Positions 1-6,662 of a DNA stretch of 8,469 nt are shown here, in pieces. The notes under the pieces are model-generated. The model ran no database searches, was not told the origin of the DNA, and saw only the letters and a list, made by a program, of their open reading frames with translations. Source of the DNA: Chloroflexota bacterium (lineage in GTDB: Bacteria; Chloroflexota; Anaerolineae; Ardenticatenales; Ardenticatenaceae); contig DOUV01000850.1 in NCBI GenBank assembly GCA_003520455.1, positions 1 to 8,469 on the forward strand, given 5' to 3'. The stretch's first letter is position 1, and each line of letters begins with the position of its first letter. The translations under genes and the position numbers were made by a program.

Positions 1-956
1 CACATGCGGCACTCCCGCGCCAGCAGGCGCCCCTCCGCGGTGGCCGCCGTCCGCATCCAGCAGCGCATATTATGTCGCCGGGTGGTCACCATAGCCTCAT
101 CGACGCGATTCGCGATGCGAACCGCACGCCCCGCCTTGCGCGCCAGGGCCACGGTGACGGGCTCCATCTTGGTGTACGATTTGCTACCGAAGCCCCCACC
201 CAGGTAAGGCACGATGATTCGGACGTTGGTCACCGGCAGGCCGAAGAGGTCGGCCAACTCAGCGCGCACCAGGTAGGGGTGCTGGCAGGAAGCCCGCACG
301 GTGATCCCATCGGCGTTCCACTCAGCCACGATGGTGTGAGGTTCCATCGCGTACTGGTAGACGGCGGGGAAGGTGTACTCACCCTCGACGATGACGTGCG
401 CTTCCGCGAAGGCCTCGGAGACGTCGCCCCGCCAGAAGGCGTGGTGATAGCAGACGTTGCCTTCGGGCTTCATCGCGCCCAGACCATGGAACAGCCCGGC
501 CTGCAGGTTCTCGTTGTCGTGCAGGGGCACTGCACCCTCGGCCAGCGCGGCGTCCATGGTCGTGAGCTCCGGCAGTTCCTCGTACTCCACATCGATGAGC
601 GTCAGGGCCTCGTCGGCGGTCGCTTCGTCCATAGCGGCGACGGCAGCCACCGGCTCGCCGACAAAGCGGACGCGGTCGATTGCGACGACCGGGCGGTCCT
701 TGATGGCATGCCCGTAATAGGGGTTGATGTCGGACAGGTCCTGACCAGTCAGGATAGCCACAACGCCGGGCAGCGCCTCGGCCTGCGCGGTGTCGATGCG
801 CACGATGCGCGCGTGGGGGAAGGGGCTGCGCAGAACCTTCCCGTGCAGCATACCGGGGACGGCGAGGTCTCCGGCGTAGAGCGCCTGTCCGGTGACCTTG
901 GCCAGGGCATCGACACGGGGGACGTTTCGACCCACAACCTGGTGATCAGCACTCAT
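1..956 (-). CDS. Molybdopterin-binding large subunit of a xanthine dehydrogenase/CO dehydrogenase-family hydroxylase (3' end outside window)
   Basis: This is the catalytic subunit, holding the molybdopterin cofactor that hydroxylates a heteroaromatic or aldehyde substrate with water-derived oxygen. The frame is open from ATG at 956 to the window edge, giving 318 residues, about 40% of the usual 750-800. Seen: the family N-terminus with VTGQALYAGD at 21-30, RFVGEPVAAVAA at 97-108, YAMEPH at 202-207, and the cofactor-loop motif GGGFGSK at 253-259. The C-terminal half, with the catalytic glutamate and the loop that separates CO dehydrogenase from other hydroxylases, lies outside, so the substrate class cannot be assigned. 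Its ATG overlaps the TGA of the [2Fe-2S] gene (ATGA, 956-953), implying translational coupling. It is the last visible gene of the operon, in the FAD, FeS, Mo order common for this family. Family assignment is secure; the substrate is unknown. Confidence 0.95.
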   Translation of the reverse strand, partial: MSADHQVVGRNVPRVDALAKVTGQALYAGDLAVPGMLHGKVLRSPFPHARIVRIDTAQAEALPGVVAILTGQDLSDINPYYGHAIKDRPVVAIDRVRFVGEPVAAVAAMDEATADEALTLIDVEYEELPELTTMDAALAEGAVPLHDNENLQAGLFHGLGAMKPEGNVCYHHAFWRGDVSEAFAEAHVIVEGEYTFPAVYQYAMEPHTIVAEWNADGITVRASCQHPYLVRAELADLFGLPVTNVRIIVPYLGGGFGSKSYTKMEPVTVALARKAGRAVRIANRVDEAMVTTRRHNMRCWMRTAATAEGRLLARECRM

Positions 957-1492
957 CGCGACCTGCCTTCTTCCGCCTTCGTTTGCCCGCCGGTGGTCAT
1001 CACCCTGGCCGCCTCTTCCACCGCCTCGAGAATGTGCCAGTACCCGGTGCAGCGGCAGAGGTTGCCGCGCATGTAGGCCCGGATCTGGTCGGGGGAGGGG
1101 CGCGGATTCTCGTCCAACAAACTCTTGGCTGTCAGGACCATCCCCGGCGTGCAGAATCCGCACTGCAGCGCGGTGTGGCGCATGAACGCCTCCTGCAACG
1201 AGTGTAGCTGTCCGTCGTGGGCCAGCCCCTCAATCGTGAGAACCTCCCGGCCGCGAGCTTCGTAGGCGAGCGTGGTGCAGGAGCTCACCGGGAGGCTGTC
1301 CAGCAGCACCGTGCAGGTCCCACAGACCTGGACGTCGCACGAGCGCTTGGCGCCCGTAAGGCCGAGCCGGTTCCGCAGGAAGTCGAGTAAGAGTTCGTTG
1401 GGCTCGATCGTCGCCTCGACCGGCTTGCCGTTGACGGTCAGATTGATCGTGATCTGCGGCCAGTCCGGGGCCGCCATGGGTTCAGTTCGCAT
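953..1492 (-). CDS. [2Fe-2S] small subunit of molybdenum hydroxylase (CoxS/XdhC type)
   Basis: This electron-transfer subunit carries two [2Fe-2S] clusters between the molybdenum centre and FAD. All eight cluster cysteines are present (numbered from the 1492 start): the plant-ferredoxin-like set C52-x4-C57-x2-C60-x11-C72 and the C-terminal set C111-x2-C114-x31-C146-x-C148, in the signatures CGFCTPGM and CRCTGYW. At about 179 residues it is slightly longer than typical members (150-170), through a short extension at each end. Three in-frame ATGs are possible: 1510, 1492 and 1477. I chose 1492 because GGA of a GGAAAG sequence lies 7 bases upstream. 1477 would remove the extra N-terminus, and 1510 has GGAGG but about 12 bases away. 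The start overlaps the end of the FAD gene by 11 bases, and the stop overlaps the large-subunit start. Function is very likely; the exact start is uncertain. Confidence 0.95.
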   Translation of the reverse strand: MRTEPMAAPDWPQITINLTVNGKPVEATIEPNELLLDFLRNRLGLTGAKRSCDVQVCGTCTVLLDSLPVSSCTTLAYEARGREVLTIEGLAHDGQLHSLQEAFMRHTALQCGFCTPGMVLTAKSLLDENPRPSPDQIRAYMRGNLCRCTGYWHILEAVEEAARVMTTGGQTKAEEGRSR

Positions 1493-2360
1493 CGGTCTTT
1501 CCATCCGCATCGGCCGCGGCGGCCTCCAGTGCTCGAACCGTCAACACCTGAACGAGGTGGCGCTTGTAGTCGGCCGAGCCGTACAGGTCGTCCACCGGAT
1601 CGGCTGCACGGGCTGCCTGCTCGGCCGCTGCGCCAAACAGGGCAGCCGACGGCCGCTCGCCGTGCAGCACTACCTCACCCTCAACCACGCGCGTCGGGAC
1701 CGCCCCGACACTGCCGATCGCCAACCGAGCATCCGCGACGACGCCGTCGCGCAGTCGGAGCAGCGCCGCCACACCGGCCGAGGGTCGCTCGTGGAGCTTG
1801 AACTTTTTGTAGGCACCACCCGTCCCGCGCGGGAGGAGTGGTAGCCGGATTTCGGTCAGCAGTTCGTCGTGGCGGCGAACGGTTTGAAGGAGTCCGACGA
1901 AGAAGTTGTCGATTGGCACCTCGCGCCGGCCGTCGGCCCCGGCCAGTTCCAACATCGCTCCCCAGGCCAAAAGCAGCGGGGCGAGATCGCTGTGGGGCTC
2001 GGCGAAGCAGAGATTGCCGCCGACAGTCCCGGCGGTGCGAACGCGCACGTTGGCGATCTGCGCCTCGACTTGGGCCAGCAGCGGAGCGCGCTCCTTGACA
2101 AGCGCCGAGCACTCGAGTTCGAAGTGCGTCACTAGCGCGCCGACGCGCAGCTCGCTCCCATCGAGGCTGAGTTCGACGCCATCCAGGCCGGGAATAGTCT
2201 TGATGTCGACGAGGTGGGGGTAGTGCACCAGCCGCTCTTTCATCAGCAGCAATAATTCGGTGCCCCCGGCGTAGACCGACGCCTCGTCGCCGTGGGTTGC
2301 CAGGAGGCGAGACGCCTCGGCCACAGTCGTCGGTTGATGAATCTGGAACCTTCCAAGCAT
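1482..2360 (-). CDS. FAD-binding middle subunit of molybdenum hydroxylase (CoxM/XdhB type)
   Basis: A 292-residue flavoprotein subunit that takes electrons from the [2Fe-2S] clusters and passes them to an acceptor. Length matches the family (about 280-300). Seen: the FAD pyrophosphate loop YAGGTELL at 30-37, the second FAD motif TVGGNLCFAEPHSDLAP at 112-128 (family form TIGGNL...SDLxP), and the C-terminal domain around 183-280, including YKRHLVQVLTVRAL. There is no extra iron-sulphur motif of the kind found in 4-hydroxybenzoyl-CoA reductase, so this is the plain CoxM form. ATG 2360 is the first start after an in-frame TAA 6-8 bases upstream; its ribosome binding site is weak. It follows the aldolase gene after about 81 noncoding bases, the widest gap between the structural genes, so the three hydroxylase genes could be a separable module. 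The next gene overlaps its 3' end. Confidence 0.95.
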   Translation of the reverse strand: MLGRFQIHQPTTVAEASRLLATHGDEASVYAGGTELLLLMKERLVHYPHLVDIKTIPGLDGVELSLDGSELRVGALVTHFELECSALVKERAPLLAQVEAQIANVRVRTAGTVGGNLCFAEPHSDLAPLLLAWGAMLELAGADGRREVPIDNFFVGLLQTVRRHDELLTEIRLPLLPRGTGGAYKKFKLHERPSAGVAALLRLRDGVVADARLAIGSVGAVPTRVVEGEVVLHGERPSAALFGAAAEQAARAADPVDDLYGSADYKRHLVQVLTVRALEAAAADADGKTDAN

Positions 2361-2441
2361 TCTGGCTTACTCTTTCGCGCAATTCATCATCGGCACAGTC
2401 ACGGTCGGGTGCTCGACCGCCGTGGTCTCGACCCCGCCGGA

Positions 2442-3167
2442 TCAGGTCTCCTCGGACGGCATCCCGGTGTCCCACCCAGCTCGCCGAACCTGCCGAATGA
2501 GGTAATGCCAGTAACTGTCCGTAAAGTCATCCCGGTATTTGTAGGGATGCAACCGCTTCACCAGCTCGATCGGCATCGGCTGTAGCGCTCCGAGCGATAT
2601 GGCAATAGCCTGGATCTGGACGGCGCGCTCGAGGGTAAGAGCAGTGAGCACCGCCCACGGAACGCTCTTACCGACCACCAGGACGCCGTGGTTGCGGAGC
2701 AACACCGCCCGCCGATTTCCCAGAGCCCGCGCGACTGCCTGTCCCTGCTCACCGCTCGTGATCAGCTCCGCCGTTTCATCGAAAGAGGCGAGGCCATCGG
2801 GGAAGAGCACGGCATCGTGGCTGAGGAATTCAAACCGTGCCGAGGTCGCTCCGAACGCGGTTGTGTAGGGTGCGTGGGTATGGATGACCGCTCCGACGTC
2901 CGGTCGGACCCTGTACACCTCGGTGTGCATAGCGGCCTCGAGATGGACGTCACCGCGCCCTCCGAGTTTGCGAGCGTCCCGGTCAATCATGAGGACGTCA
3001 TCGGGGGTGATCTCCCCGAGGCCCAAACCGAAGCGCTTCATGTAGATGATATCGCTTCCCGGTCTGCACGCGCTAACGTGGCCGAGGATAAGATCCTCGT
3101 GGCCCGCCATTGCCAAAATCCGGCAAGCCCAGGCAATCTGCACCTGGAGGTCTCGATCCGCTCTCAT
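2442..3167 (-). CDS. Class II aldolase/adducin-family protein
   Basis: A zinc-dependent aldolase or decarboxylase-like enzyme of the FucA/AraD family, 241 residues, the usual length. Members cleave or epimerise small hydroxy-acid or sugar phosphates through a metal-stabilised enolate; others decarboxylate. Seen: GHVSA at 29-33, catalytic-position E77 in HLEAAMHTEVY, the metal-binding pair H96 and H98 in AVIHTHAP, and the third metal histidine H160 in RNHGVLVVG. All metal ligands of the fold are therefore present and the enzyme looks active. The start at 3167 has GGAG 8 bases upstream. It lies 39 bases downstream of the cupin stop, same strand, and ahead of the hydroxylase genes. In this operon it would suit cleavage or decarboxylation of a ring-opened acid product, which is inference. 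The substrate cannot be read from the sequence; the C-terminal 40 residues, rich in Tyr, Trp and Arg, may help define it. Confidence 0.92.
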   Translation of the reverse strand: MRADRDLQVQIAWACRILAMAGHEDLILGHVSACRPGSDIIYMKRFGLGLGEITPDDVLMIDRDARKLGGRGDVHLEAAMHTEVYRVRPDVGAVIHTHAPYTTAFGATSARFEFLSHDAVLFPDGLASFDETAELITSGEQGQAVARALGNRRAVLLRNHGVLVVGKSVPWAVLTALTLERAVQIQAIAISLGALQPMPIELVKRLHPYKYRDDFTDSYWHYLIRQVRRAGWDTGMPSEET

Positions 3168-3206
3168 CAGGCAGGCTCCGGCTCAAGAGTATTCCGCCGC
3201 GCAATC

Positions 3207-3569
3207 TTAGCGCCGCTCGGTCGGTGGGTAGTCAGAATGAGGGAACATGAAGACCATGATGACGTCCTCGTCTCCGGTGTTGGCCACCGCGTGCCAGACG
3301 CCGGGAGGGACGAAGAGGCCGTCGCCGGGACCAAAGGCAACCACCTCTCCGTCCAGACGCAGCTCGCCGTGGCCGTCGACGACGTAAGCGAGCTCTTCAA
3401 CTTCGTGTGCCACCATGGCGGTCACCGTCCCAGGCCGGAAGATTGAATAGCCGAGTGCGCCCCGAGTCCCTGGGACCGTCTTGTCGGTCAACACCATCCG
3501 GCTCCAACTTCCCGCCGGCAACGAGATCGGCTCTACCTGCTCGAGCGGCACCACGCGCACGGACGTCAT
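3207..3569 (-). CDS. Small single-domain cupin protein
   Basis: A 120-residue cupin, one conserved beta-barrel. Cupins of this size are metal-dependent dioxygenases, isomerases, decarboxylases or ligand binders. Numbered from ATG 3569, motif 2 is intact (G82-x5-PPG-x2-H93-x3-N97). Motif 1 is incomplete: H55 and E59 are present, but V53 sits where the first histidine of HxH is expected. That leaves three of four usual metal ligands (H55, E59, H93), so binding may be weaker or altered. ATG 3569 overlaps the TGA of the preceding gene as ATGA and has a GGTGGG sequence upstream, so I prefer it over an in-frame GTG at 3578. The operon position suggests a role on a pathway intermediate, or detoxification. 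No close functional homologue is recognised; the family call is firm, the reaction unknown. Confidence 0.88.
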   Translation of the reverse strand: MTSVRVVPLEQVEPISLPAGSWSRMVLTDKTVPGTRGALGYSIFRPGTVTAMVAHEVEELAYVVDGHGELRLDGEVVAFGPGDGLFVPPGVWHAVANTGDEDVIMVFMFPHSDYPPTERR

Positions 3570-4573
3570 AGCACCCACCGTCCGTCCTTGATGATGGTCC
3601 GGCCGGTGTCCTCAATCATGAGTGATGCATTCAGGCACACGCCATCCAGGTGCAGGGTGCTGACATTCTGCCCGCCGGGGTACGCGTTGTGATTGTCGCC
3701 GAGGGCGAAGTGGACCGTGCCGAGGCGCCCCTTCTCCGAGGGCGATCCGTAGGGCGACTTCTCGCTGGTCCCGAAGGCGAACTCTCCGATCACGTCGGCA
3801 CCCAGAACGCCCTCGATGACCTGACGCAGCCGGGTCGCTTCCTCGGCGCCCTCAATCGCGACCGCTCGTCCGTTCTCGAGAGTCCAGATGATCGGATGCT
3901 TCACCTGGCCTGGCAGGCCAATACCGAGCATGACCCCATCCACGACGATTCGCCCGTTGGTCTGATCCTCAACTGCCGCGAACGCAACCTCTGCCCACAG
4001 CGGGACCGGGCCCATCATTTGGCCGCGCTTCTTGATCGGCGTTACCTCGAGCGCCGGCCGTCCCTCGGTCGAGACAACCACATCGGTGCCGGCGGGCGAG
4101 GTGCAGCGGACTCGCTTGACCCCCTCGAGGGCCGCTATCGCCGCTCGGGCGCGCTCGGTCGCCTCGCGGATGTCGGCCTCGGTCAGCTCCCACGCGCCCA
4201 TGCCTTCCTCGACTGACGCAATCTTGGCATTATTGGCGCACGACTCTTTGACCGCCGAGACGTGGGCAAAGCGGTTGGCCCACTCCAGGTTGGTGATGAT
4301 GATAATTTCGTCGGAGTTCACCATGGCCTGGTGGAGATTGCGAGGCGGAGCCATGGGGAAGCGCGTATCTTTGAGCCCGCGCCGCACTTGCTGCTCATTG
4401 TTGGCGATCACTGGAAAGGCACCGCGCTCGACCGCAACGCGCGCCACCGCGTCGGCCTGCTCGCGATGGGCGTCGTCGGTGATGATGGTGACGACATCGC
4501 CCTCGCCCACGGACATACAAACGTCTACGATGAGTTCCGCATCGCTGCGGAGTGCCGATGAAAGCTCGCTCAT
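3566..4573 (-). CDS. M29 aminopeptidase-fold metalloprotein, NicX-like
   Basis: A 335-residue protein of the thermophilic aminopeptidase (M29) superfamily, which also contains NicX, the 2,5-dihydroxypyridine 5,6-dioxygenase that opens the pyridine ring. Numbered from ATG 4573, the metal-site region is C-terminal: GEFAFG with E264, VHFALGDN with H288, and STLHLDG with the H308-x-D310 pair. M29 peptidases use the same HxD pair plus an upstream histidine and two glutamates. One glutamate, normally in a DEN-type stretch, is not apparent, and at 335 residues the protein is shorter than true M29 peptidases (about 410). Both points favour a NicX-like or other non-peptidase role. ATG 4573 is chosen over ATG 4579 because GGAGG lies exactly 7 bases from it and only 1 base from the other. 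The stop overlaps the cupin start. Automatic annotation would probably say leucyl aminopeptidase; I doubt that it acts on peptides. Confidence 0.85.
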   Translation of the reverse strand: MSELSSALRSDAELIVDVCMSVGEGDVVTIITDDAHREQADAVARVAVERGAFPVIANNEQQVRRGLKDTRFPMAPPRNLHQAMVNSDEIIIITNLEWANRFAHVSAVKESCANNAKIASVEEGMGAWELTEADIREATERARAAIAALEGVKRVRCTSPAGTDVVVSTEGRPALEVTPIKKRGQMMGPVPLWAEVAFAAVEDQTNGRIVVDGVMLGIGLPGQVKHPIIWTLENGRAVAIEGAEEATRLRQVIEGVLGADVIGEFAFGTSEKSPYGSPSEKGRLGTVHFALGDNHNAYPGGQNVSTLHLDGVCLNASLMIEDTGRTIIKDGRWVL

Positions 4574-4575
4574 GG

Positions 4576-5652
4576 TCATGCCTCCCTTGCTGTCCTCTGG
4601 CCCCGGTGATCAGGGCTACTCCGTAAGGTGGTAAATGCTGGCAGCACTTCGCTCGCGAACCGCTGCACCTGACCAAACTGATTCAATGACCCGAACCGGC
4701 AGATGAAATAGTTCACGCCAGCATCGGCGAATGTTCTGATCCACTCGATGATGTCGTCGGGGGTTCCGATCGGCCCCCACTCGCCCAGATCCATCGCCTT
4801 GCTCAGCTCGGGATAGTACTGACTGATGTACTCGCCGATACTTTTCTGGGCAGCCTCCCGACTGTCGGCAATGTTCATCGTGACCTGGTACGCCATTGTG
4901 TAGTCCGCCGGCTCCCGTCCCGCCTCCTCGATCGCGGCGAAGATCTGTTGGTACTGCTCGCGGAACTCCTCCGGGTGACGCGCCCGGCAACAGGTCATCC
5001 ACCCATCGCCGTACTCGACGATGCGCCGGGCGGCCTTACTGATCACCCGGGAGACCTGGTCCTCGGCTTTTTTACCGACCACCAGACGCGGATTGCTGAT
5101 CACCCACATCGGCGGTGGTGATTGCACCGGCTGCAATGGTCCCATCTCCGTGCCGGAGTAGAAGCTGATATCGTCGTAGTTGAAGTGCTCTCCGTGGAAG
5201 GTCACCGTGCCCTCGGTCCAGAGCTGGCGGAGCACGGCCAGACCTTCCTCGAAGATCTCGGCCCGCCGCGTGAAGTCGAGGCCTAACGCCGCGTACTCAC
5301 GCTTCACACCTTCTTCCGGGTTGCCCATGCAGGCGCCGAGGATCGTTCGCCCGCCCGACATGCGATCGAGTGTCGCCCACTCCAGGGCGAGGTAGAGCGG
5401 GTTGCGCGTCGCCGTCACGAGGCAAGCCGTCCCCAACTTGACACGCTTCGTGCGCTGGGAGATTCCGGCGAGGAGCAGCAGCGGCTCGTAGCGCGGCTTG
5501 GAGAAGAGGCTATCCCCCACCCACACGGCATCGAAACCTGCCGTCTCGACGACCTCGGAGAGATCAAGCAAGTCGGTGAGGCTATAGTTGGGGGCGATGA
5601 GCGGTTCACGGTTGTTGACGTTGACGCCAAATTGCAGGCCGGACAGGTTCAC
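4576..5652 (-). CDS. LLM-class flavin-dependent oxidoreductase (luciferase-like, FMN or F420)
   Basis: A 358-residue TIM-barrel enzyme of the bacterial luciferase-like family. Members use reduced FMN for monooxygenation or ring opening, or F420 for hydride transfer. Seen: GFDAVWVGDSLF at 39-50 (strand and loop of the barrel), LGTACLVTATRNP at 73-85, EWATLDRMSGGRTILGACMG at 91-110 (the conserved RxSGGRxxLGxGxG-type segment), and a C-terminal GTPDDIIEWI at 296-305 typical of the family. Length matches (about 330-370). It starts at GTG 5652 with GGAGG exactly 7 bases upstream, 27 bases after the regulator stop. Its TGA overlaps the upstream ATG (4579) of the next gene, although I place that gene's real start at 4573. 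In context it would oxygenate or open the substrate ring; the choice between FMN and F420 cannot be made from these motifs. Family assignment is secure. Confidence 0.93.
   Translation of the reverse strand: MNLSGLQFGVNVNNREPLIAPNYSLTDLLDLSEVVETAGFDAVWVGDSLFSKPRYEPLLLLAGISQRTKRVKLGTACLVTATRNPLYLALEWATLDRMSGGRTILGACMGNPEEGVKREYAALGLDFTRRAEIFEEGLAVLRQLWTEGTVTFHGEHFNYDDISFYSGTEMGPLQPVQSPPPMWVISNPRLVVGKKAEDQVSRVISKAARRIVEYGDGWMTCCRARHPEEFREQYQQIFAAIEEAGREPADYTMAYQVTMNIADSREAAQKSIGEYISQYYPELSKAMDLGEWGPIGTPDDIIEWIRTFADAGVNYFICRFGSLNQFGQVQRFASEVLPAFTTLRSSPDHRGQRTAREA
4581..4585 (-). promoter_or_regulatory. Ribosome binding site deciding the start of the M29/NicX-like gene
   Basis: GGAGG on the minus strand, 7 bases before ATG 4573 and 1 base before the alternative ATG 4579. 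The spacing equals that of the GGAGG (5664-5660) before the GTG start of the LLM gene, supporting 4573 as the true start. The site lies inside the end of the upstream coding region, so its use may depend on translation of that gene. Confidence 0.7.
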
Positions 5653-5679
5653 CTTGATTCCTCCGTTCTCTCTGCTGAT

Positions 5680-6435
5680 TTAACTGAAACTGTCGCCAGG
5701 CAGGTTTCTGGCACCGTCGCTACGGAGCACCACTTCAAGCTTATCGTCGACCTCTAGAGCACGCTGCGGCACAGCGATATGCTCTTTGAGTAATCGCGCC
5801 GCTTCCTCCGCATCCCCTTTGCGGAGGGCTTGCAGGATCGCGTAGTGCTCCTCGACGGAACGTTCCATGCCACCACGCAGCGTTACAGAGGGCAGGCGGT
5901 AGCGTCCCATCTGGTCGATGAGCGGGAAATAGATTTCCTGGAGCTTGAGGTTATCGGATCGATCCACGAACAGATCGTGGAAGGCGCGGTTGGCTTTGAA
6001 GAAACCGTCGATGTCACCCTGAACGGTACGCTCGACCATCTCTTGATGCAACCGCTGCAGTTCTTTGAGGTCTGTGGGCGTTAAACGAGGCGCTGCTAGC
6101 TGGATCGCTAGAACTTCGAGCGACTGCCGAACGCGATAGGCGTCGAGGAATTCCTTCCGGGAGAGTGAACTCACCTCCGCACCACGTCGTGGAAAAACCG
6201 TGATTAATCCCTCAGCCTCGAGTTTGCGGAAGGCCTCCCGAACAGGAGCCCGGCTCACCTCGAGCGCGGCGGCGATTGACGCTTCCTGGAGTGGCGTGCC
6301 GGGCAGCAGCCGGTTGGAAAGAATATCCTCACGCAGGTTCTGGTAGATCCGCTCCGCGAGTGTTGCATTGTCAAAATTTCTCTGAGGAATGTACGGGAGA
6401 ATTGATCCTGAGTCTGGTTGAGTAGTCATGGGCAT
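5680..6435 (-). CDS. GntR-family transcriptional regulator, FadR/FCD subfamily
   Basis: A 251-residue one-component regulator. The N-terminal winged helix-turn-helix spans about 25-90, with PGTPLQEASIAAALEVSR at 45-62, PVREAFRKLEAEGL at 64-77 and the wing FPRRGAEV at 81-88. The C-terminal FCD all-helical ligand domain spans about 95-225, with the metal/effector residues N149, H153 (NRAFH), H197 (EEHYAI) and H219. FCD regulators usually sense small organic acids or sugar acids and are mostly repressors released by the pathway substrate or an intermediate. It is the first gene of the operon, directly downstream of a promoter flanked by palindromes (6490-6574), so autoregulation together with the pathway is likely. 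Start ATG 6435 or 6429 (two codons apart); neither has a strong ribosome binding site. The first 24 residues precede the DNA-binding domain and look unstructured. Confidence 0.95.
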   Translation of the reverse strand: MPMTTQPDSGSILPYIPQRNFDNATLAERIYQNLREDILSNRLLPGTPLQEASIAAALEVSRAPVREAFRKLEAEGLITVFPRRGAEVSSLSRKEFLDAYRVRQSLEVLAIQLAAPRLTPTDLKELQRLHQEMVERTVQGDIDGFFKANRAFHDLFVDRSDNLKLQEIYFPLIDQMGRYRLPSVTLRGGMERSVEEHYAILQALRKGDAEEAARLLKEHIAVPQRALEVDDKLEVVLRSDGARNLPGDSFS

Positions 6436-6489
6436 CCGGCGGTTGGCTGCGATCAGGGGAACACGAGCGTTCGACGAGTCAGATCGGCA

Positions 6490-6509
6490 TTCGACTGTCG
6501 ACAGTCGAA
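6490..6509. promoter_or_regulatory. Perfect 20-bp palindromic operator (O1), probable FCD-regulator site
   Basis: TTCGACTGTCGACAGTCGAA is its own exact reverse complement over all 20 bases. Its centre, TGT-CG-ACA, has the GT-N2-AC core expected of FadR-subfamily operators. It abuts the predicted -10 element (shared base 6509) and covers the predicted transcription start near 6502, the position where a bound repressor blocks polymerase. It lies 54 bases upstream of the regulator's first ATG. Assigning it to the adjacent GntR protein is inference from position and symmetry. Confidence 0.75.
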
Positions 6510-6538
6510 CTATAACATAGAAATTTGATGGCTGTCAA
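6509..6538 (-). promoter_or_regulatory. Predicted sigma70-type promoter of the catabolic operon
   Basis: On the minus strand, TTGACA (6538-6533) matches the -35 consensus exactly and TATAGT (6514-6509) matches the -10 at five of six positions, with an 18-base spacer that is AT-rich for this genome. The predicted start near 6502 gives a leader of about 67 bases to ATG 6435. Its placement between two related palindromes, and just ahead of the regulator gene, supports it as the operon promoter. Confidence 0.7.
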
Positions 6539-6556
6539 GCCTGTTGGATCACCTAC

Positions 6557-6574
6557 TCGACAGTCGACAATCGA
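6557..6574. promoter_or_regulatory. Second, imperfect operator-like palindrome (O2)
   Basis: TCGACAGTCGACAATCGA; its reverse complement matches the inner 18 bases of the palindrome at 6490-6509 except at two positions. Its own symmetry is 14 of 18 bases. It contains TTGTCGAC on the minus strand, again a GT-CG-AC core. Centre-to-centre distance between the two sites is 66 bp (about 6 helical turns), and this one sits about 19 bases upstream of the -35 box. It could be a lower-affinity co-operator. Confidence 0.6.
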
Positions 6575-6662
6575 CCCAACTCGTGTATTCGGACTTTCGT
6601 CGATTAGGCGGCAAGAGGCTGCTGGCCTGAGCCGATCCTGCGGGGCATCAGTCAGGATTTTC

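Noticed and set aside
72..1076. Long plus-strand open frame (334 codons) opposite the hydroxylase genes
   Set aside because: It is antisense to well-supported Mo and FeS subunit genes, has no recognisable motif, and its length is expected from GC-rich codon bias on the opposite strand. The same applies to plus-strand frames at 1272-1844, 2688-3446, 3650-4216 and 4032-4634.
2361..2441. Possible internal promoter or operator between the aldolase and FAD-subunit genes (GGTCGAG repeated, GGTCG/CGACC arms)
   Set aside because: There is no convincing -35/-10 pair, and the repeats are short and GC-rich, as expected by chance here. The gap may still matter but I cannot support a specific site.
3570..3578. 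GTG 3578 as the cupin start
   Set aside because: It adds only three residues, lies further inside the preceding gene, and lacks the ATGA overlap and upstream GGTGGG that favour ATG 3569.
6635..6661. Hairpin ATCCTG/CAGGAT followed by TTTT on the plus strand, resembling an intrinsic terminator
   Set aside because: The T-run is on the plus strand where no gene ends. The stem is only 6 bp with a 12-base loop, and for minus-strand transcripts the order is wrong.
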